Positions 46,782-56,523 of a stretch of DNA of 64,000 bases are shown here, in pieces. The notes beneath the pieces were generated by a model. It saw only the letters and a list, made by a program, of their open reading frames with translations. It searched no databases and was not told the origin of the DNA. The DNA comes from Micromonospora sp. WMMD980. GTDB lineage: Bacteria; Actinomycetota; Actinomycetes; Mycobacteriales; Micromonosporaceae. Made by a program: the position numbers and the translations under genes. Within the stretch, counting starts at the first letter, position 1; every line of letters starts with the position of its first letter. The stretch is from contig NZ_JARUBE010000003.1 in NCBI RefSeq assembly GCF_029626035.1, positions 124,001 through 188,000 of the forward strand, written 5' to 3'.

Positions 46782-48005
46782 ATGACGATTCTCCGCGCCC
46801 GCACCGCACCCACCCTGGCGGTGGTCGCCGCGCTGGCCGCCACCGTGGCCGCGACCGGAACGGCCCTGCTCGCCGGCCCGGCCGCGGCCGCCCAGGGCTG
46901 CCGGGTCGACTACACGCCGAACCAGTGGCCCGGCGGGTTCACCGCCGCCGTCACGGTCTCACCCGGCGACACCGCCGTCTCCAGTTGGACCGTCACCTGG
47001 ACGTACACCGGGGACCAGCGCGTCACGAACGGCTGGAACGCCACGGTCAGCCAGTCCGGTACGACGGTGACCGCCCGCAACTTGTCCTACAACGGCAGCA
47101 TCCCGGCCGGTGGCTCCACCGAGTTCGGGGTGCAGGGCACGTTCGCCTCCGGCGGCGGCGCGCCGACCGGGTTCACGCTCAACGGCGTACCGTGTAACGG
47201 CACCGGACCGACCGGCGGGCCCACCACGACGGTGCCGACCACGGCGCCGCCGACCAGCGCGCCGCCGCCCACCACGCTCCCGCCGACCAGCCCGCCGCCG
47301 ACCACGAACCCGCCGGTCGGCTGTGCCGGGGCGGTGCTCTGCGACGGCTTCGAGAACCAGACCGGCTCGACGCCCTCCGGCGACTGGAGCGTGGTGACCC
47401 CGGACTGCGCCGGCGCCGGCACGGCCACCATCGACACGGCCACCACGCACAGTGGCAGCCGGGCGGTCCGGCTCAACGGCGCGGCCGGGTACTGCAACCA
47501 CGTCTTCATCCGGTCCACCAGGAACCTGGGCGGCGTGGGCAGTGTCCGCTACGGCCGGATCTGGGTGCGGCACACCACCGCCCAGCCCACCGACCACACC
47601 ACGATGATCGCGATGGCCGACGCCGCCGACGGCAACAAGGACCTGCGGATGGGCGGTCAGAACGGCGCCCTGCAGTGGAACCGCGCCTCCGACGACGCGA
47701 CGCTGCCCGAGCAGAGCCCGGCCGGGGTGGCGCAGAGCGTGCCGTTGCCCACCAACCGGTGGGCCTGCCTGGAGTTCATGGTCGACGGCTCGGCCGGTCA
47801 GCTCCGCACCTGGCTGGACGGCGCCGCCGTCGCCGGGCTCACCGCCGACGGTGTGCCGACCCACGACATCGACGGCCAGTGGTACAACCGCACCTGGCGG
47901 CCGCAGCTCACCGACCTGAAGCTGGGCTGGGAGAGCTACGGCGGCGGTGCGGACACCCTCTGGTACGACGACGTCGCGGTCGGGTCCAGCCGGATCGGCT
48001 GCTGA
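46782..48005 (+). CDS. Secreted protein with CBM2 cellulose-binding module and Cip1-like domain
   Basis: The 407-residue precursor has a signal peptide (residues 1-36, ending GPAAAAQG). A family 2 carbohydrate-binding module follows (about 38-135), with its paired cysteines and WTVTWTYTGDQ strand. Then come a Pro/Thr linker and a C-terminal domain of about 225 residues starting VLCDGFENQTG. That domain resembles the Cip1 / polysaccharide-lyase-like jelly roll found beside cellulases in fungi and actinobacteria. It probably acts extracellularly on plant cell-wall polymers; lyase activity is not certain. The ATG has GAAGGA 6 nt upstream. It has its own promoter and a strong terminator, so is a single-gene unit. 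Confidence 0.9.
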   Translation: MTILRARTAPTLAVVAALAATVAATGTALLAGPAAAAQGCRVDYTPNQWPGGFTAAVTVSPGDTAVSSWTVTWTYTGDQRVTNGWNATVSQSGTTVTARNLSYNGSIPAGGSTEFGVQGTFASGGGAPTGFTLNGVPCNGTGPTGGPTTTVPTTAPPTSAPPPTTLPPTSPPPTTNPPVGCAGAVLCDGFENQTGSTPSGDWSVVTPDCAGAGTATIDTATTHSGSRAVRLNGAAGYCNHVFIRSTRNLGGVGSVRYGRIWVRHTTAQPTDHTTMIAMADAADGNKDLRMGGQNGALQWNRASDDATLPEQSPAGVAQSVPLPTNRWACLEFMVDGSAGQLRTWLDGAAVAGLTADGVPTHDIDGQWYNRTWRPQLTDLKLGWESYGGGADTLWYDDVAVGSSRIGC

Positions 48006-48039
48006 CCGGGCTGTCCCACGGGTGGAAACGCGGACAGCC

Positions 48040-48074
48040 GGAAGCCCCGGGACATCGTCCCGGGGCTTCCGGTC
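48040..48074. terminator. Bidirectional terminator between the CBM2 gene and rpsT
   Basis: A perfect 16-bp stem (48040-48055 with 48059-48074) and an atc loop lie between two convergent genes. It can serve both strands. Confidence 0.9.
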
Positions 48075-48089
48075 AGGTCTGCGGTCTCG

Positions 48090-48356
48090 TCAGGCCGAGA
48101 ACGAGGCGACGCGCTTGGCGATCGCCGACTTCCGGTTGGCCGCCTGGTTGGCGTGGATGACACCCTTGCTGGCAGCCTTGTCCAGCTTGCGGGTGGCCTC
48201 CTGCATGAGAACGGTCGCCTTCTCGGCGTCGCCGGCCTCAGCAGCCTCGTGGAACTTGCGGATGGCGGTCTTCAGCGACGACTTGACCGACTTGTTCCGC
48301 AGCCGGCGCTTCTCGTTCTGCCGGTTGCGCTTGATCTGGGACTTGATGTTCGCCAC
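48090..48356 (-). CDS. rpsT: 30S ribosomal protein S20
   Basis: The 88-residue basic protein begins [21 protein letters not shown] and has the family [16 protein letters not shown] end. Its opposite orientation next to holA is conserved in actinobacteria. ATG start; single-gene unit. Confidence 0.99.
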   Translation of the reverse strand: MANIKSQIKRNRQNEKRRLRNKSVKSSLKTAIRKFHEAAEAGDAEKATVLMQEATRKLDKAASKGVIHANQAANRKSAIAKRVASFSA

Positions 48357-48471
48357 GCGACAGCCTCGTCTTGATAGCTCGGGTTGGTCAGCTTCCGCGC
48401 ACGACGAGCATGCGTCATCGCCGCGCGAATGGCCAGGCTACCAGGTCGCTCCCCGCCGGGCCAAAACGAGG

Positions 48472-48555
48472 GTAAGGCGGGGCCCCCTCTTAACGCTTCC
48501 GGTAGAGGAGGGGTCCCCTCTTAACCAGAGGTGTTAAAAGGGGGCCCCTCCTTGC
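48472..48555. repeat. GGGGCCCC-centred palindromic repeat, copy 5 (compound)
   Basis: Three arm units occur in a row: taaggcggggccccctcttaac, gaggaggggtcccctcttaacc and gttaaaagggggcccctcctt. It lies between the divergent rpsT promoter region and the 3' end of the phosphotransferase gene on the minus strand. It ends about 15 nt beyond that gene's stop. The extra unit shows that the element can grow or recombine. Confidence 0.85.
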
Positions 48556-48569
48556 GACCGGGCGAGCGG

Positions 48570-49568
48570 TCAGGTCCAGTGCTGGCGGGCGGCCAGCCAG
48601 GCGAGCGCCTGCTCGCCGTTCCACCGCTGGTGCGACCGCAGGTGCGGGGAGGCGCTCGACGGTCCGGCGGCGGCGCCGGTGAGGAAGTAGCCGGCGAGTG
48701 CGGCCAGGCTCACGTCCAGCGCGTCGGCCGGCGCCACGGCGGCCGACGGGTGGCCGGCGAAGGCGGCGTCCGCGTCCAGGCCGGCGGCGTAGCCGGTGAT
48801 CAACAAACCGGCGAGGTCGAACCAGGGCGGCCCGTGGCAGAGCCAGGTCCAGTCGCAGAGCCAGGCCCGACCGTCCGGGTCGATCAGGAGGTTGTCCACC
48901 CGCAGGTCGCCGTGGGCCAGCCCGGCGGCGGCGTCCGCGTACCCGGGGAGCCGGGACTCCAGCGCGACCAGCTCCGCCAGCGGCGCCCGGGCCGCCGGCT
49001 CGGGCAGCGACTCGCGGCCGGCGGCCACCTCGCCCCACCACAGGATGTCGTCGCGGGCCAGGTCGGCGAGGCGGGGCAGGCCGAGCGCGACGAGGTCCGC
49101 GGGCGGGTCGGCCAGCGCGGCGGCGACCTCGGCGTACGTGGTGAGGGCCGCGGCCAGCTCAGCCGGGTCCCAGGGCAGCCGCGGGGTGCGCCCGTCGATG
49201 GCGTCCAGGGCGAGGGCGTACCAGCCGGAGTCGGTGAGCGACCAGCGCGGCCGGGGCACCGGCAGGCCGGCGGGGAGGCGGGCCAGGATCGCGGCCTCGC
49301 GGGCGTACCAGTCGACCAGGTGCCGCTGCCGGTCCAGCGCGGCCGCCTTGACGAACATCCGGTCGCCGGCCGGGCCGGTCAGGACGGCGGTGAAGCCGCT
49401 GGTGAAGCCGCCGCCGGCCACCTCGACCGCGGTCGGTGAGCCGCCGAGCCGGGTCGCCAGCGCGTCGCGTAGCCCGGCCGGCAGGTCGGCCCAGCCGGGC
49501 CGGACGGCCGTCGCCCCGTACGGGACGGGTGGTAGCGAGATCGCGCGCACCGCACCATGCTGCCGCAC
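48570..49568 (-). CDS. Aminoglycoside phosphotransferase-like (APH/ChoK) protein
   Basis: This protein kinase-like phosphotransferase of 332 residues has the catalytic loop HGDLRVDNLL (Asp as base) and the metal-binding Asp in LCDWTWLCHGPPWFDL. The N lobe has FVKAAALDRQRH with a Lys in the ATP-binding position. The physiological substrate is unknown; resistance cannot be inferred. The GTG at 49568 is used; a GTG six codons downstream is possible. It is divergent from the DUF4240 gene, with 56 bp between the starts. Confidence 0.88.
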   Translation of the reverse strand: MRQHGAVRAISLPPVPYGATAVRPGWADLPAGLRDALATRLGGSPTAVEVAGGGFTSGFTAVLTGPAGDRMFVKAAALDRQRHLVDWYAREAAILARLPAGLPVPRPRWSLTDSGWYALALDAIDGRTPRLPWDPAELAAALTTYAEVAAALADPPADLVALGLPRLADLARDDILWWGEVAAGRESLPEPAARAPLAELVALESRLPGYADAAAGLAHGDLRVDNLLIDPDGRAWLCDWTWLCHGPPWFDLAGLLITGYAAGLDADAAFAGHPSAAVAPADALDVSLAALAGYFLTGAAAGPSSASPHLRSHQRWNGEQALAWLAARQHWT

Positions 49569-49624
49569 CCGACGCCTGGCCGGTCGCGGGCGGTGCGTCG
49601 GTGGGCTCTGCCAGACTGCCGACC

Positions 49625-50161
49625 ATGAGGACCGACGAGTTCTGGCAGTTGATCGACCAGGCCCGGGCCGGGGCCGGGGGAGAGGCCGACGCGGTCGCCG
49701 CCCGAGCGGTCGCGCTGCTGGCCGAGCGCGACCCCGAGGAGATCGTCGGGTACGCCCACCACCAGCAGCGGGTGATCGTTGCCTCCTACCGGGTCGACCT
49801 GTGGGGCGCGGCCTACCTGATCAACGGCGGCGCCTCGGACGACGGCTTCGAATACTTCCGGGGTTGGCTGATGACGCAGGGCCGGGCCGTCTTCGCGCGG
49901 GCGGTCGGCGAGCCGGATTCGTTGGCCGAGTTGCCCCGGGTGCGGGCCGCCGCGCTCAGCGGGGAGGAGTTCGAGTGCGAGCGGATGCTGTCGGTGCCCT
50001 GGGAGGCCTACCGGAAGGCCACCGCGGCCGAGTTGCCCGCCGAGCGTGATCCGGTGCCGGTGCCGGACCTGAACGACTTCTGGGACTTCGACGACGAGGA
50101 GGAGGCCCGCCGCCGGCTGCCGAGGTTGGCCGCGCTCTTCGTCGAGCCGCCGGTGGAGTGA
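49625..50161 (+). CDS. DUF4240 domain protein
   Basis: The 178-residue protein starts MRTDEFWQLIDQARA, the DUF4240 signature, and continues with LWGAAYLINGGASDDGFEYFRGWLMTQG-type sequence and an acidic linker with DLNDFWDFDDEEEAR. Such proteins are cytoplasmic with unknown function; some relate to WGR-type or immunity proteins, but nothing here shows that. The ATG at 49625 is 7 nt after CAGACT, so the transcript is perhaps leaderless. Confidence 0.92.
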   Translation: MRTDEFWQLIDQARAGAGGEADAVAARAVALLAERDPEEIVGYAHHQQRVIVASYRVDLWGAAYLINGGASDDGFEYFRGWLMTQGRAVFARAVGEPDSLAELPRVRAAALSGEEFECERMLSVPWEAYRKATAAELPAERDPVPVPDLNDFWDFDDEEEARRRLPRLAALFVEPPVE

Positions 50162-50256
50162 CGGGGGAGCCCGGGCGCGCGCCGGGCGGCGTGGGAGCAT
50201 AGAGGGGGCCGGCGCCACGCCGGCCCGCTCACGTCAGTCGACCAGAACGGACCGCT

Positions 50257-52134
<1,878 letters not shown>

Positions 52135-52152
52135 GTGGTCCGGGGCCCCACG

Positions 52153-52187
52153 ACCGGCCGGCGTCCCTCCCGGGGCCGCCGGCCGGT
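52153..52187 (+). terminator. Terminator after lepA
   Basis: An 11-bp perfect stem (accggccggcg, 52153-52163, with 52177-52187) starts 19 nt after the lepA stop. A cgcgtacc tail follows rather than a U run. Confidence 0.7.
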
Positions 52188-52329
52188 TCGCGTACCCAGG
52201 AAATTTTCAGCCGGCAGCAGCGCTCCCACCTGCGGATTCGGCCGTGGCGGCGGCTGCGGGCCGGATCGGCGGGATTCCGGCCGGTTTCGATTTTCGGCGG
52301 GTCGGGCACTTAGCGGTCACGACAGCAAC

Positions 52330-52344
52330 CGCACACAACGTGCG
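52330..52344 (+). promoter_or_regulatory. Small leader hairpin of GlsB-like gene copy 1
   Basis: cgcac and gtgcg (52330-52334 and 52340-52344) form a perfect 5-bp stem about 26 nt before the start codon. The second copy has a different but equally paired stem at 52860-52875. The structure persists while the bases differ, which suggests an RNA role. Confidence 0.4.
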
Positions 52345-52369
52345 AAACCGCTTATTTGGAGGACCGACC

Positions 52370-52654
52370 GTGGAGTTCACCGTCTGGGGCATCATCACCG
52401 CGCTGATCGTCGGCCTGATCGTCGGCGCGCTGGGCCGGCTGGTCGTGCCGGGCCGGCAGAACATGCCGATCTGGCTGCACATGCTGATCGGCGTCGGCGC
52501 CGCGCTGCTCGGCACCATCGTCGCCCGGGCCTCCGGCTTCGCCGACACCGCCGGCATCGACTGGCGTGAGCTGCTGCTGCAGGTGCTCTTCGCCGCCATC
52601 GGCGTGGCCCTGGTGGCCGGTGTCGGCCGCCGGCGCGGCGTCACCCACCACTGA
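52370..52654 (+). CDS. GlsB/YeaQ/YmgE family stress membrane protein, copy 1
   Basis: This 94-residue protein has three transmembrane helices: WGIITALIVGLIVGALGRLVV, HMLIGVGAALLGTIVA and a last one in LLQVLFAAIGVALVAG. The family motif G-R-L-V-V-P-G-R-Q sits between the first two. In other bacteria these small proteins are induced by stress; the biochemical role is unknown. The GTG at 52370 has TTGGAGG 7 nt upstream. Its twin starts at 52901. Confidence 0.92.
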   Translation: MEFTVWGIITALIVGLIVGALGRLVVPGRQNMPIWLHMLIGVGAALLGTIVARASGFADTAGIDWRELLLQVLFAAIGVALVAGVGRRRGVTHH

Positions 52655-52672
52655 CCGCGTAGCACGCGCCTC

Positions 52673-52707
52673 GACGGGCGCCCGGCCTCACCGGCCGGGC
52701 GCCCGTC
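52673..52707 (+). terminator. Terminator after GlsB-like copy 1
   Basis: A perfect 14-bp stem (52673-52686 with 52694-52707) with a 7-nt loop, followed by ggcgtttcgca. Nearly identical to the hairpin after copy 2. Confidence 0.88.
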
Positions 52708-52859
52708 GGCGTTTCGCATTGAACCCCGTCGGTGCGGGCAATGGCGTGCCGACCGGGGCTTTGCGGGCTAAGTGGCAGCTCAGGCCAGGTGCGAACAATT
52801 CGTCACCGGAGTCGGTTTGGGATTTTGACGGGTCGGGAATTTGGCGGTCACGACAGAAA

Positions 52860-52875
52860 CACACGGAATCGTGTG
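52860..52875 (+). promoter_or_regulatory. Small leader hairpin of GlsB-like gene copy 2
   Basis: cacacg (52860-52865) and cgtgtg (52870-52875) form a perfect 6-bp stem with a gaat loop, 25 nt before the ATG. Compare with the copy 1 stem at 52330-52344. Confidence 0.4.
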
Positions 52876-52900
52876 AACGGATCTGAAGGAGGAGGCGACC

Positions 52901-53185
52901 ATGGAGCTCACCGTCTGGGGCATCATCACGGCGCTGGTCGTTGGTCTGATCGTCGGCGCGCTGGGCCGGCTGGTCGTGCCGGGCCGGCAGAACATGCCGA
53001 TCTGGCTGCACATGCTGATCGGCGTCGGCGCCGCGCTGCTCGGCACGATCGTCGCCCGGGCCTCCGGCTTCGCCGAGACCGCCGGCATCGACTGGCGTGA
53101 GCTGATGCTGCAGGTGCTCTTCGCCGCCATCGGCGTGGCCCTGGTGGCCGGCGTCGGCCGCCGGCGTGGCGTCTCGCGCTACTGA
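52901..53185 (+). CDS. GlsB/YeaQ/YmgE family stress membrane protein, copy 2
   Basis: This 94-residue protein has the same three-helix layout as copy 1. Differences are few: residue 1-3 MEL, A-L-V-V for A-L-I-V, D-to-E before TAGIDW, L-to-M before LQV, and the C-terminal SRY for THH. The ATG has GGAGGAGG 6 nt upstream, a stronger site than copy 1. Two near-identical proteins adjacent to one another suggest recent duplication or gene conversion. Confidence 0.92.
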   Translation: MELTVWGIITALVVGLIVGALGRLVVPGRQNMPIWLHMLIGVGAALLGTIVARASGFAETAGIDWRELMLQVLFAAIGVALVAGVGRRRGVSRY

Positions 53186-53203
53186 CCCCCGCACCACCGC
53201 TTC

Positions 53204-53236
53204 GACGGGCGCCCGGCCACTGGCCGGGCGCCCGTC
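53204..53236 (+). terminator. Terminator after GlsB-like copy 2
   Basis: The arms gacgggcgcccggcca (53204-53219) and tggccgggcgcccgtc (53221-53236) are complementary over 16 bp. The innermost pairs must open to make a loop. Confidence 0.85.
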
Positions 53237-53340
53237 CGCGTACCCCCGCTCTGAGCTGCCCGGACGGCACCCCTGCCGCCCGGGCGTTCGGCTGCGATAC
53301 CGTCGCCTCGGCCGCCCGCCGCGAACTCCCCCTGTTGTAA

Positions 53341-53353
53341 AGGAAATTTTCCT
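53341..53353 (+). promoter_or_regulatory. Candidate ROK-type repressor operator for the sugar ABC operon
   Basis: aggaaattttcct is a dyad with 6-bp arms and one central base, in an A+T-rich island (ttgtaaaggaaattttcctactaa). I associate AGGAAA-n-TTTCCT from memory with operators of ROK-family or related regulators at actinobacterial sugar loci. No regulator gene is adjacent. It lies 54 bp before the binding-protein GTG. Confidence 0.5.
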
Positions 53354-53406
53354 ACTAAGGTGCGGCGGAGAAGGTTAGTGCCAAACGGCCCTGAGGGAGA
53401 TATGGC

Positions 53407-54699
53407 GTGAACAGGTGGAAGCGGCTGGCTCCGGTCACCGCCATCGTGGCGTCGGCCGCGCTGGTGCTGACCGGTTGCGGTGGCTCCGGCGACGACGACA
53501 AGGCCGCCGACAACAGCAAGCTGACGGTTTGGATGATGGGCGAGGGCGGCGACGCCCAGACCGCGTTCCTCGACACGGTCGAGGCGGAGTTCAAGAAGAA
53601 GCACCCCGAGACCGACGTCGTGGTGCAGTACATTCCCTGGCTCGAGGCGCCGAAGAAGTTCCAGGCCGCGCTCGCCGGCGGGGAGGGCCCGGACGTCACC
53701 GAGCTGGGCAACACCGAGACCCAGGGCTGGGCGGCCCAGGAGGCGCTCGCCGACGTCACGGACAAGTTCAACGGCTGGTCCGAGGGCAAGGACATCCTGC
53801 CCGACCTGGTGCGCAACGCCCAGCTCGACGGCAAACAGTACGGCGTGCCGTGGTACGCCGGCGTGCGCGCCGTCTACTACCGCACCGACTGGTTCGCCGA
53901 GGCCGGCGTGAAGCCGCCGACGAACTGGGACGAGCTGGTCGCCGCCGCCAAGGCGGTCCAGGCCAAGAAGCCCGGCACCTACGGCATCGCCCTGCCCGGC
54001 AACTCCGAGCTGCCGTTCTACTCCTTCCTCTGGGGTGCCGGCGGTGAGATCGCCACCAAGGACGGCGACAGCTGGAAGTCCGGCTACCACACGCCCGAGG
54101 CGCAGAAGGCGGTCAAGTTCTGGACCGACCTGGTGACCGTGCACAAGGTCGCCCCACCGGCCGCCGCCGGCTGGAACGAGGTCGACGCCCGCACCCAGTT
54201 CGCCACCGGCAAGGCCGCCATGGCGTTCGCCGGTAGCTGGCAGGGCGGCGCGATGAAGAAGGACAACCCCGACATCGAGAAGGTCTGGGGCACGTTCCCG
54301 ATCCCCGGCCCGGACGGCAAGCCCGCCCCGGCGTTCGCCGGCGGTTCCGACATCGCCGTCTGGAAGGACAGCGAGCGGCAGGCGCTGGCCTGGGACTACA
54401 TGACCGTGTTGCTGAGCAAGCAGAAGGACCAGGAGTTCGCCTCCAGCCTCGGCTTCTTCCCGGTCTACAAGGACCTGGTCAGCGGCGGCAACTACGCCGA
54501 CGACAAGGTGATGGCCGCGTTCGCCACCGCCATCCAGAACACGAAGCTGACCCCGCTCACCCCCAAGTGGGTCGAGGTCAGCCGCACCAAGACGGTGACC
54601 CAGGCGATGAACAGCTCGGTCATCAAGGGCCAGAAGTCGGTCGAGAAGGCAACCGCCGACGCGGCCACCGAGATGGAAGGCATCTTGAACAGCAAGTGA
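53407..54699 (+). CDS. Sugar ABC transporter solute-binding lipoprotein
   Basis: The 430-residue precursor has a signal peptide and lipobox LVLTGC (Cys24). The mature part is a type 1-like periplasmic binding fold with the family strands LTVWMMGEGG and GKAAMAFAGSWQGG. It resembles the actinobacterial oligosaccharide binders of the NgcE/DasA group, but the ligand cannot be told. The start is GTG with GAGGGAGA upstream. The stop overlaps the permease gene by GTGA. First gene of a three-gene operon. Confidence 0.95.
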   Translation: MNRWKRLAPVTAIVASAALVLTGCGGSGDDDKAADNSKLTVWMMGEGGDAQTAFLDTVEAEFKKKHPETDVVVQYIPWLEAPKKFQAALAGGEGPDVTELGNTETQGWAAQEALADVTDKFNGWSEGKDILPDLVRNAQLDGKQYGVPWYAGVRAVYYRTDWFAEAGVKPPTNWDELVAAAKAVQAKKPGTYGIALPGNSELPFYSFLWGAGGEIATKDGDSWKSGYHTPEAQKAVKFWTDLVTVHKVAPPAAAGWNEVDARTQFATGKAAMAFAGSWQGGAMKKDNPDIEKVWGTFPIPGPDGKPAPAFAGGSDIAVWKDSERQALAWDYMTVLLSKQKDQEFASSLGFFPVYKDLVSGGNYADDKVMAAFATAIQNTKLTPLTPKWVEVSRTKTVTQAMNSSVIKGQKSVEKATADAATEMEGILNSK

Positions 54700-55685
54700 G
54701 CTTACTGACGAAACGCCCCGACGAGGCCGCCGCGCGGGAGAACCCCGCGCGGCGGCCCCGCCGAAACGTGGACCGCCTCCCGTACCTGCTGCTCCTGCCC
54801 TGCCTGGCGATCATCACCGTGCTCCTGCTCTGGCCGCTCGGCCAGGTCGTGACGATGTCCTTCTTCAAACTGGACAACGTCCGCCAGCTTCGCGGGGACC
54901 GCGAGTGGCCGTGGGTCGGCCTGGCCAACTACGCGCAGATCCTCGGCGACCCGTTCTTCCGTACGGTGTTGCGCAACACCGTGCTCTTCGCGGTCGCCAA
55001 CGTGGCGCTCACCATGGTGCTCGGCACGCTGGTCGGGCTGCTGCTCAACCGGCTCGGCAAGAAGATGGCCACGTTCGTGGCGAGCTGCGTGATGCTCGCC
55101 TGGGCCACTCCGGCGCTCACCGGCACCATCGTCTGGAAGTGGATCTTCGATGACACGAGCGGCCTGGTCACCTGGCTGTTCAACAAGCTCCCCGACGGCC
55201 TCTCCACCGCCCTGTTCGGGCGCAGCGACTGGACCGGCTACGGCTGGTTCAACGACCCGCTGCTCTTCTTCGGCATCCTGACGCTGGTGGTGGTCTGGCA
55301 CTCGTTCCCGTTCATCGCGGTGAGCGTGCTCGCCGGGCTCAAGAGCGTGCCGACCGAGCTCCAGGAGGCGGCCCGGGTCGACGGCGCCGGACCGTGGCGG
55401 GTCTTCTGGTCGGTCACGTTCCCGATCCTGCGGCCGGTCTTCGGCATCCTCGTGGTGCTCTCCACGATCTGGGACTTCAAGGTCTTCACCCAGCAGTTCG
55501 TGCTGGCCGGCGGCACCCAGGACCGGTCCACCTTCATGCTGTCGATCTACTCGTACGCGGAGGCCTTCTCGCCACCGCCCAAGTACGGCCTCGGCTCCGC
55601 GATCGCCGTCATCCTCACCGTCATCCTGCTCGTGGTGACCGCCCTGTACGTCCGCATGGTGCTTCGGCAGGAGGACGAGTCGTGA
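54696..55685 (+). CDS. Sugar ABC transporter permease, MalF-like
   Basis: This 329-residue protein has six transmembrane helices and the cytoplasmic EAA loop EAARVDGAGPWRVFWSVTFP. It has a charged N-terminal tail of about 30 residues. Coupled by GTGA to the binding protein before it and, again, to the second permease. Together with that permease it would form the membrane pore. Confidence 0.95.
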   Translation: MSLLTKRPDEAAARENPARRPRRNVDRLPYLLLLPCLAIITVLLLWPLGQVVTMSFFKLDNVRQLRGDREWPWVGLANYAQILGDPFFRTVLRNTVLFAVANVALTMVLGTLVGLLLNRLGKKMATFVASCVMLAWATPALTGTIVWKWIFDDTSGLVTWLFNKLPDGLSTALFGRSDWTGYGWFNDPLLFFGILTLVVVWHSFPFIAVSVLAGLKSVPTELQEAARVDGAGPWRVFWSVTFPILRPVFGILVVLSTIWDFKVFTQQFVLAGGTQDRSTFMLSIYSYAEAFSPPPKYGLGSAIAVILTVILLVVTALYVRMVLRQEDES

Positions 55686-56512
55686 AGAAGCTCGCGCTCA
55701 ACGGGGCCGGCCTGTTGGTCGCGCTCTTCGCCGCGTTTCCGGTCTACTGGATGATCGCGACCTCGCTGAAGCCCAACCGGGAGATCTTCTCCGCCACGCC
55801 ACGCCCGGTGCCGGCGCAGCCGACCCTGGAGCACTACCGGGAGATCCTCACCGGCAACCTGATTCCCGGGGTGACGTTCCTCGACTTCTTCCTCAACAGC
55901 GTGCTGGTCGCGGTGGCGACCGTGCTGCTCAGTGGGCTGGTGGCGCTGCTCGCCGCGACCGCGGTGGCCCGGTTCCGGTTCAAGCTGCGCACCAGTTTCC
56001 TGATCCTGCTGCTGGTGGTGCAGATGATCCCGCTGGAGGCGCTGGTCATCCCGCTGTTCCTGATGATCCAGCGGCTCGGGCTCTACAACACGCTGCCCAG
56101 CCTGATCCTCACCTACCTGGGGTTCTCGCTGCCGTTCGCGGTCTGGATGCTGCGTGGCTTCGTCGCGGCGGTGCCGAAGGAGTTGGAGGAGGCCGCCGCG
56201 ATCGACGGGGCAAGCCGGGCGCAGACCTTCCGCAAGGTGCTGTTCCCGCTGGTCGCGCCCGGCCTGGTGGCGACCAGCATCTTCTCCTTCATCACCGCCT
56301 GGAATGAGCTGATCTTCGCGCTGACGTTCATCAACGACCAGCAGAAGTACACGCTGCCGGTGGCCATGACGTTTTTCTTCGGTCGCGACGACACCGCCTG
56401 GGGCTCGGTGATGGCCGCGTCCACCCTGTTCACCCTGCCGGTGATCGTGTTCTTCCTGCTGGTCCAACGCCGGATGGTCTCCGGGCTCGTGGCGGGAGCG
56501 GTGAAGGGCTGA
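55682..56512 (+). CDS. Sugar ABC transporter permease, MalG-like
   Basis: This 276-residue protein has six transmembrane helices and the EAA loop EEAAAIDGASRAQTFRKVLFP. It starts at a GTG overlapping the previous stop. No ATPase gene follows. In actinobacteria such operons commonly share one ATPase (MsiK), encoded elsewhere. A minus-strand gene starts the next segment. Confidence 0.95.
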   Translation: MKKLALNGAGLLVALFAAFPVYWMIATSLKPNREIFSATPRPVPAQPTLEHYREILTGNLIPGVTFLDFFLNSVLVAVATVLLSGLVALLAATAVARFRFKLRTSFLILLLVVQMIPLEALVIPLFLMIQRLGLYNTLPSLILTYLGFSLPFAVWMLRGFVAAVPKELEEAAAIDGASRAQTFRKVLFPLVAPGLVATSIFSFITAWNELIFALTFINDQQKYTLPVAMTFFFGRDDTAWGSVMAASTLFTLPVIVFFLLVQRRMVSGLVAGAVKG

Positions 56513-56523
56513 GCGCGGGCCGA

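Larger units (their letters stand above)
52283..53236 (+). repeat. Tandem duplication: gene, leader and terminator
   Basis: Two consecutive units, about 52283-52707 and 52813-53236, each contain a leader segment (gattttcggcgggtcggg / gattttgacgggtcggg, then gcggtcacgacag), a GlsB/YeaQ-type gene and a similar hairpin terminator (gacgggcgcccggc). Coding identity is very high. The leaders have diverged more. Confidence 0.9.

Noticed and set aside
48570..49568. Aminoglycoside resistance gene
   Set aside because: The fold is shared by many phosphotransferases. Nothing in the sequence or context supports resistance.
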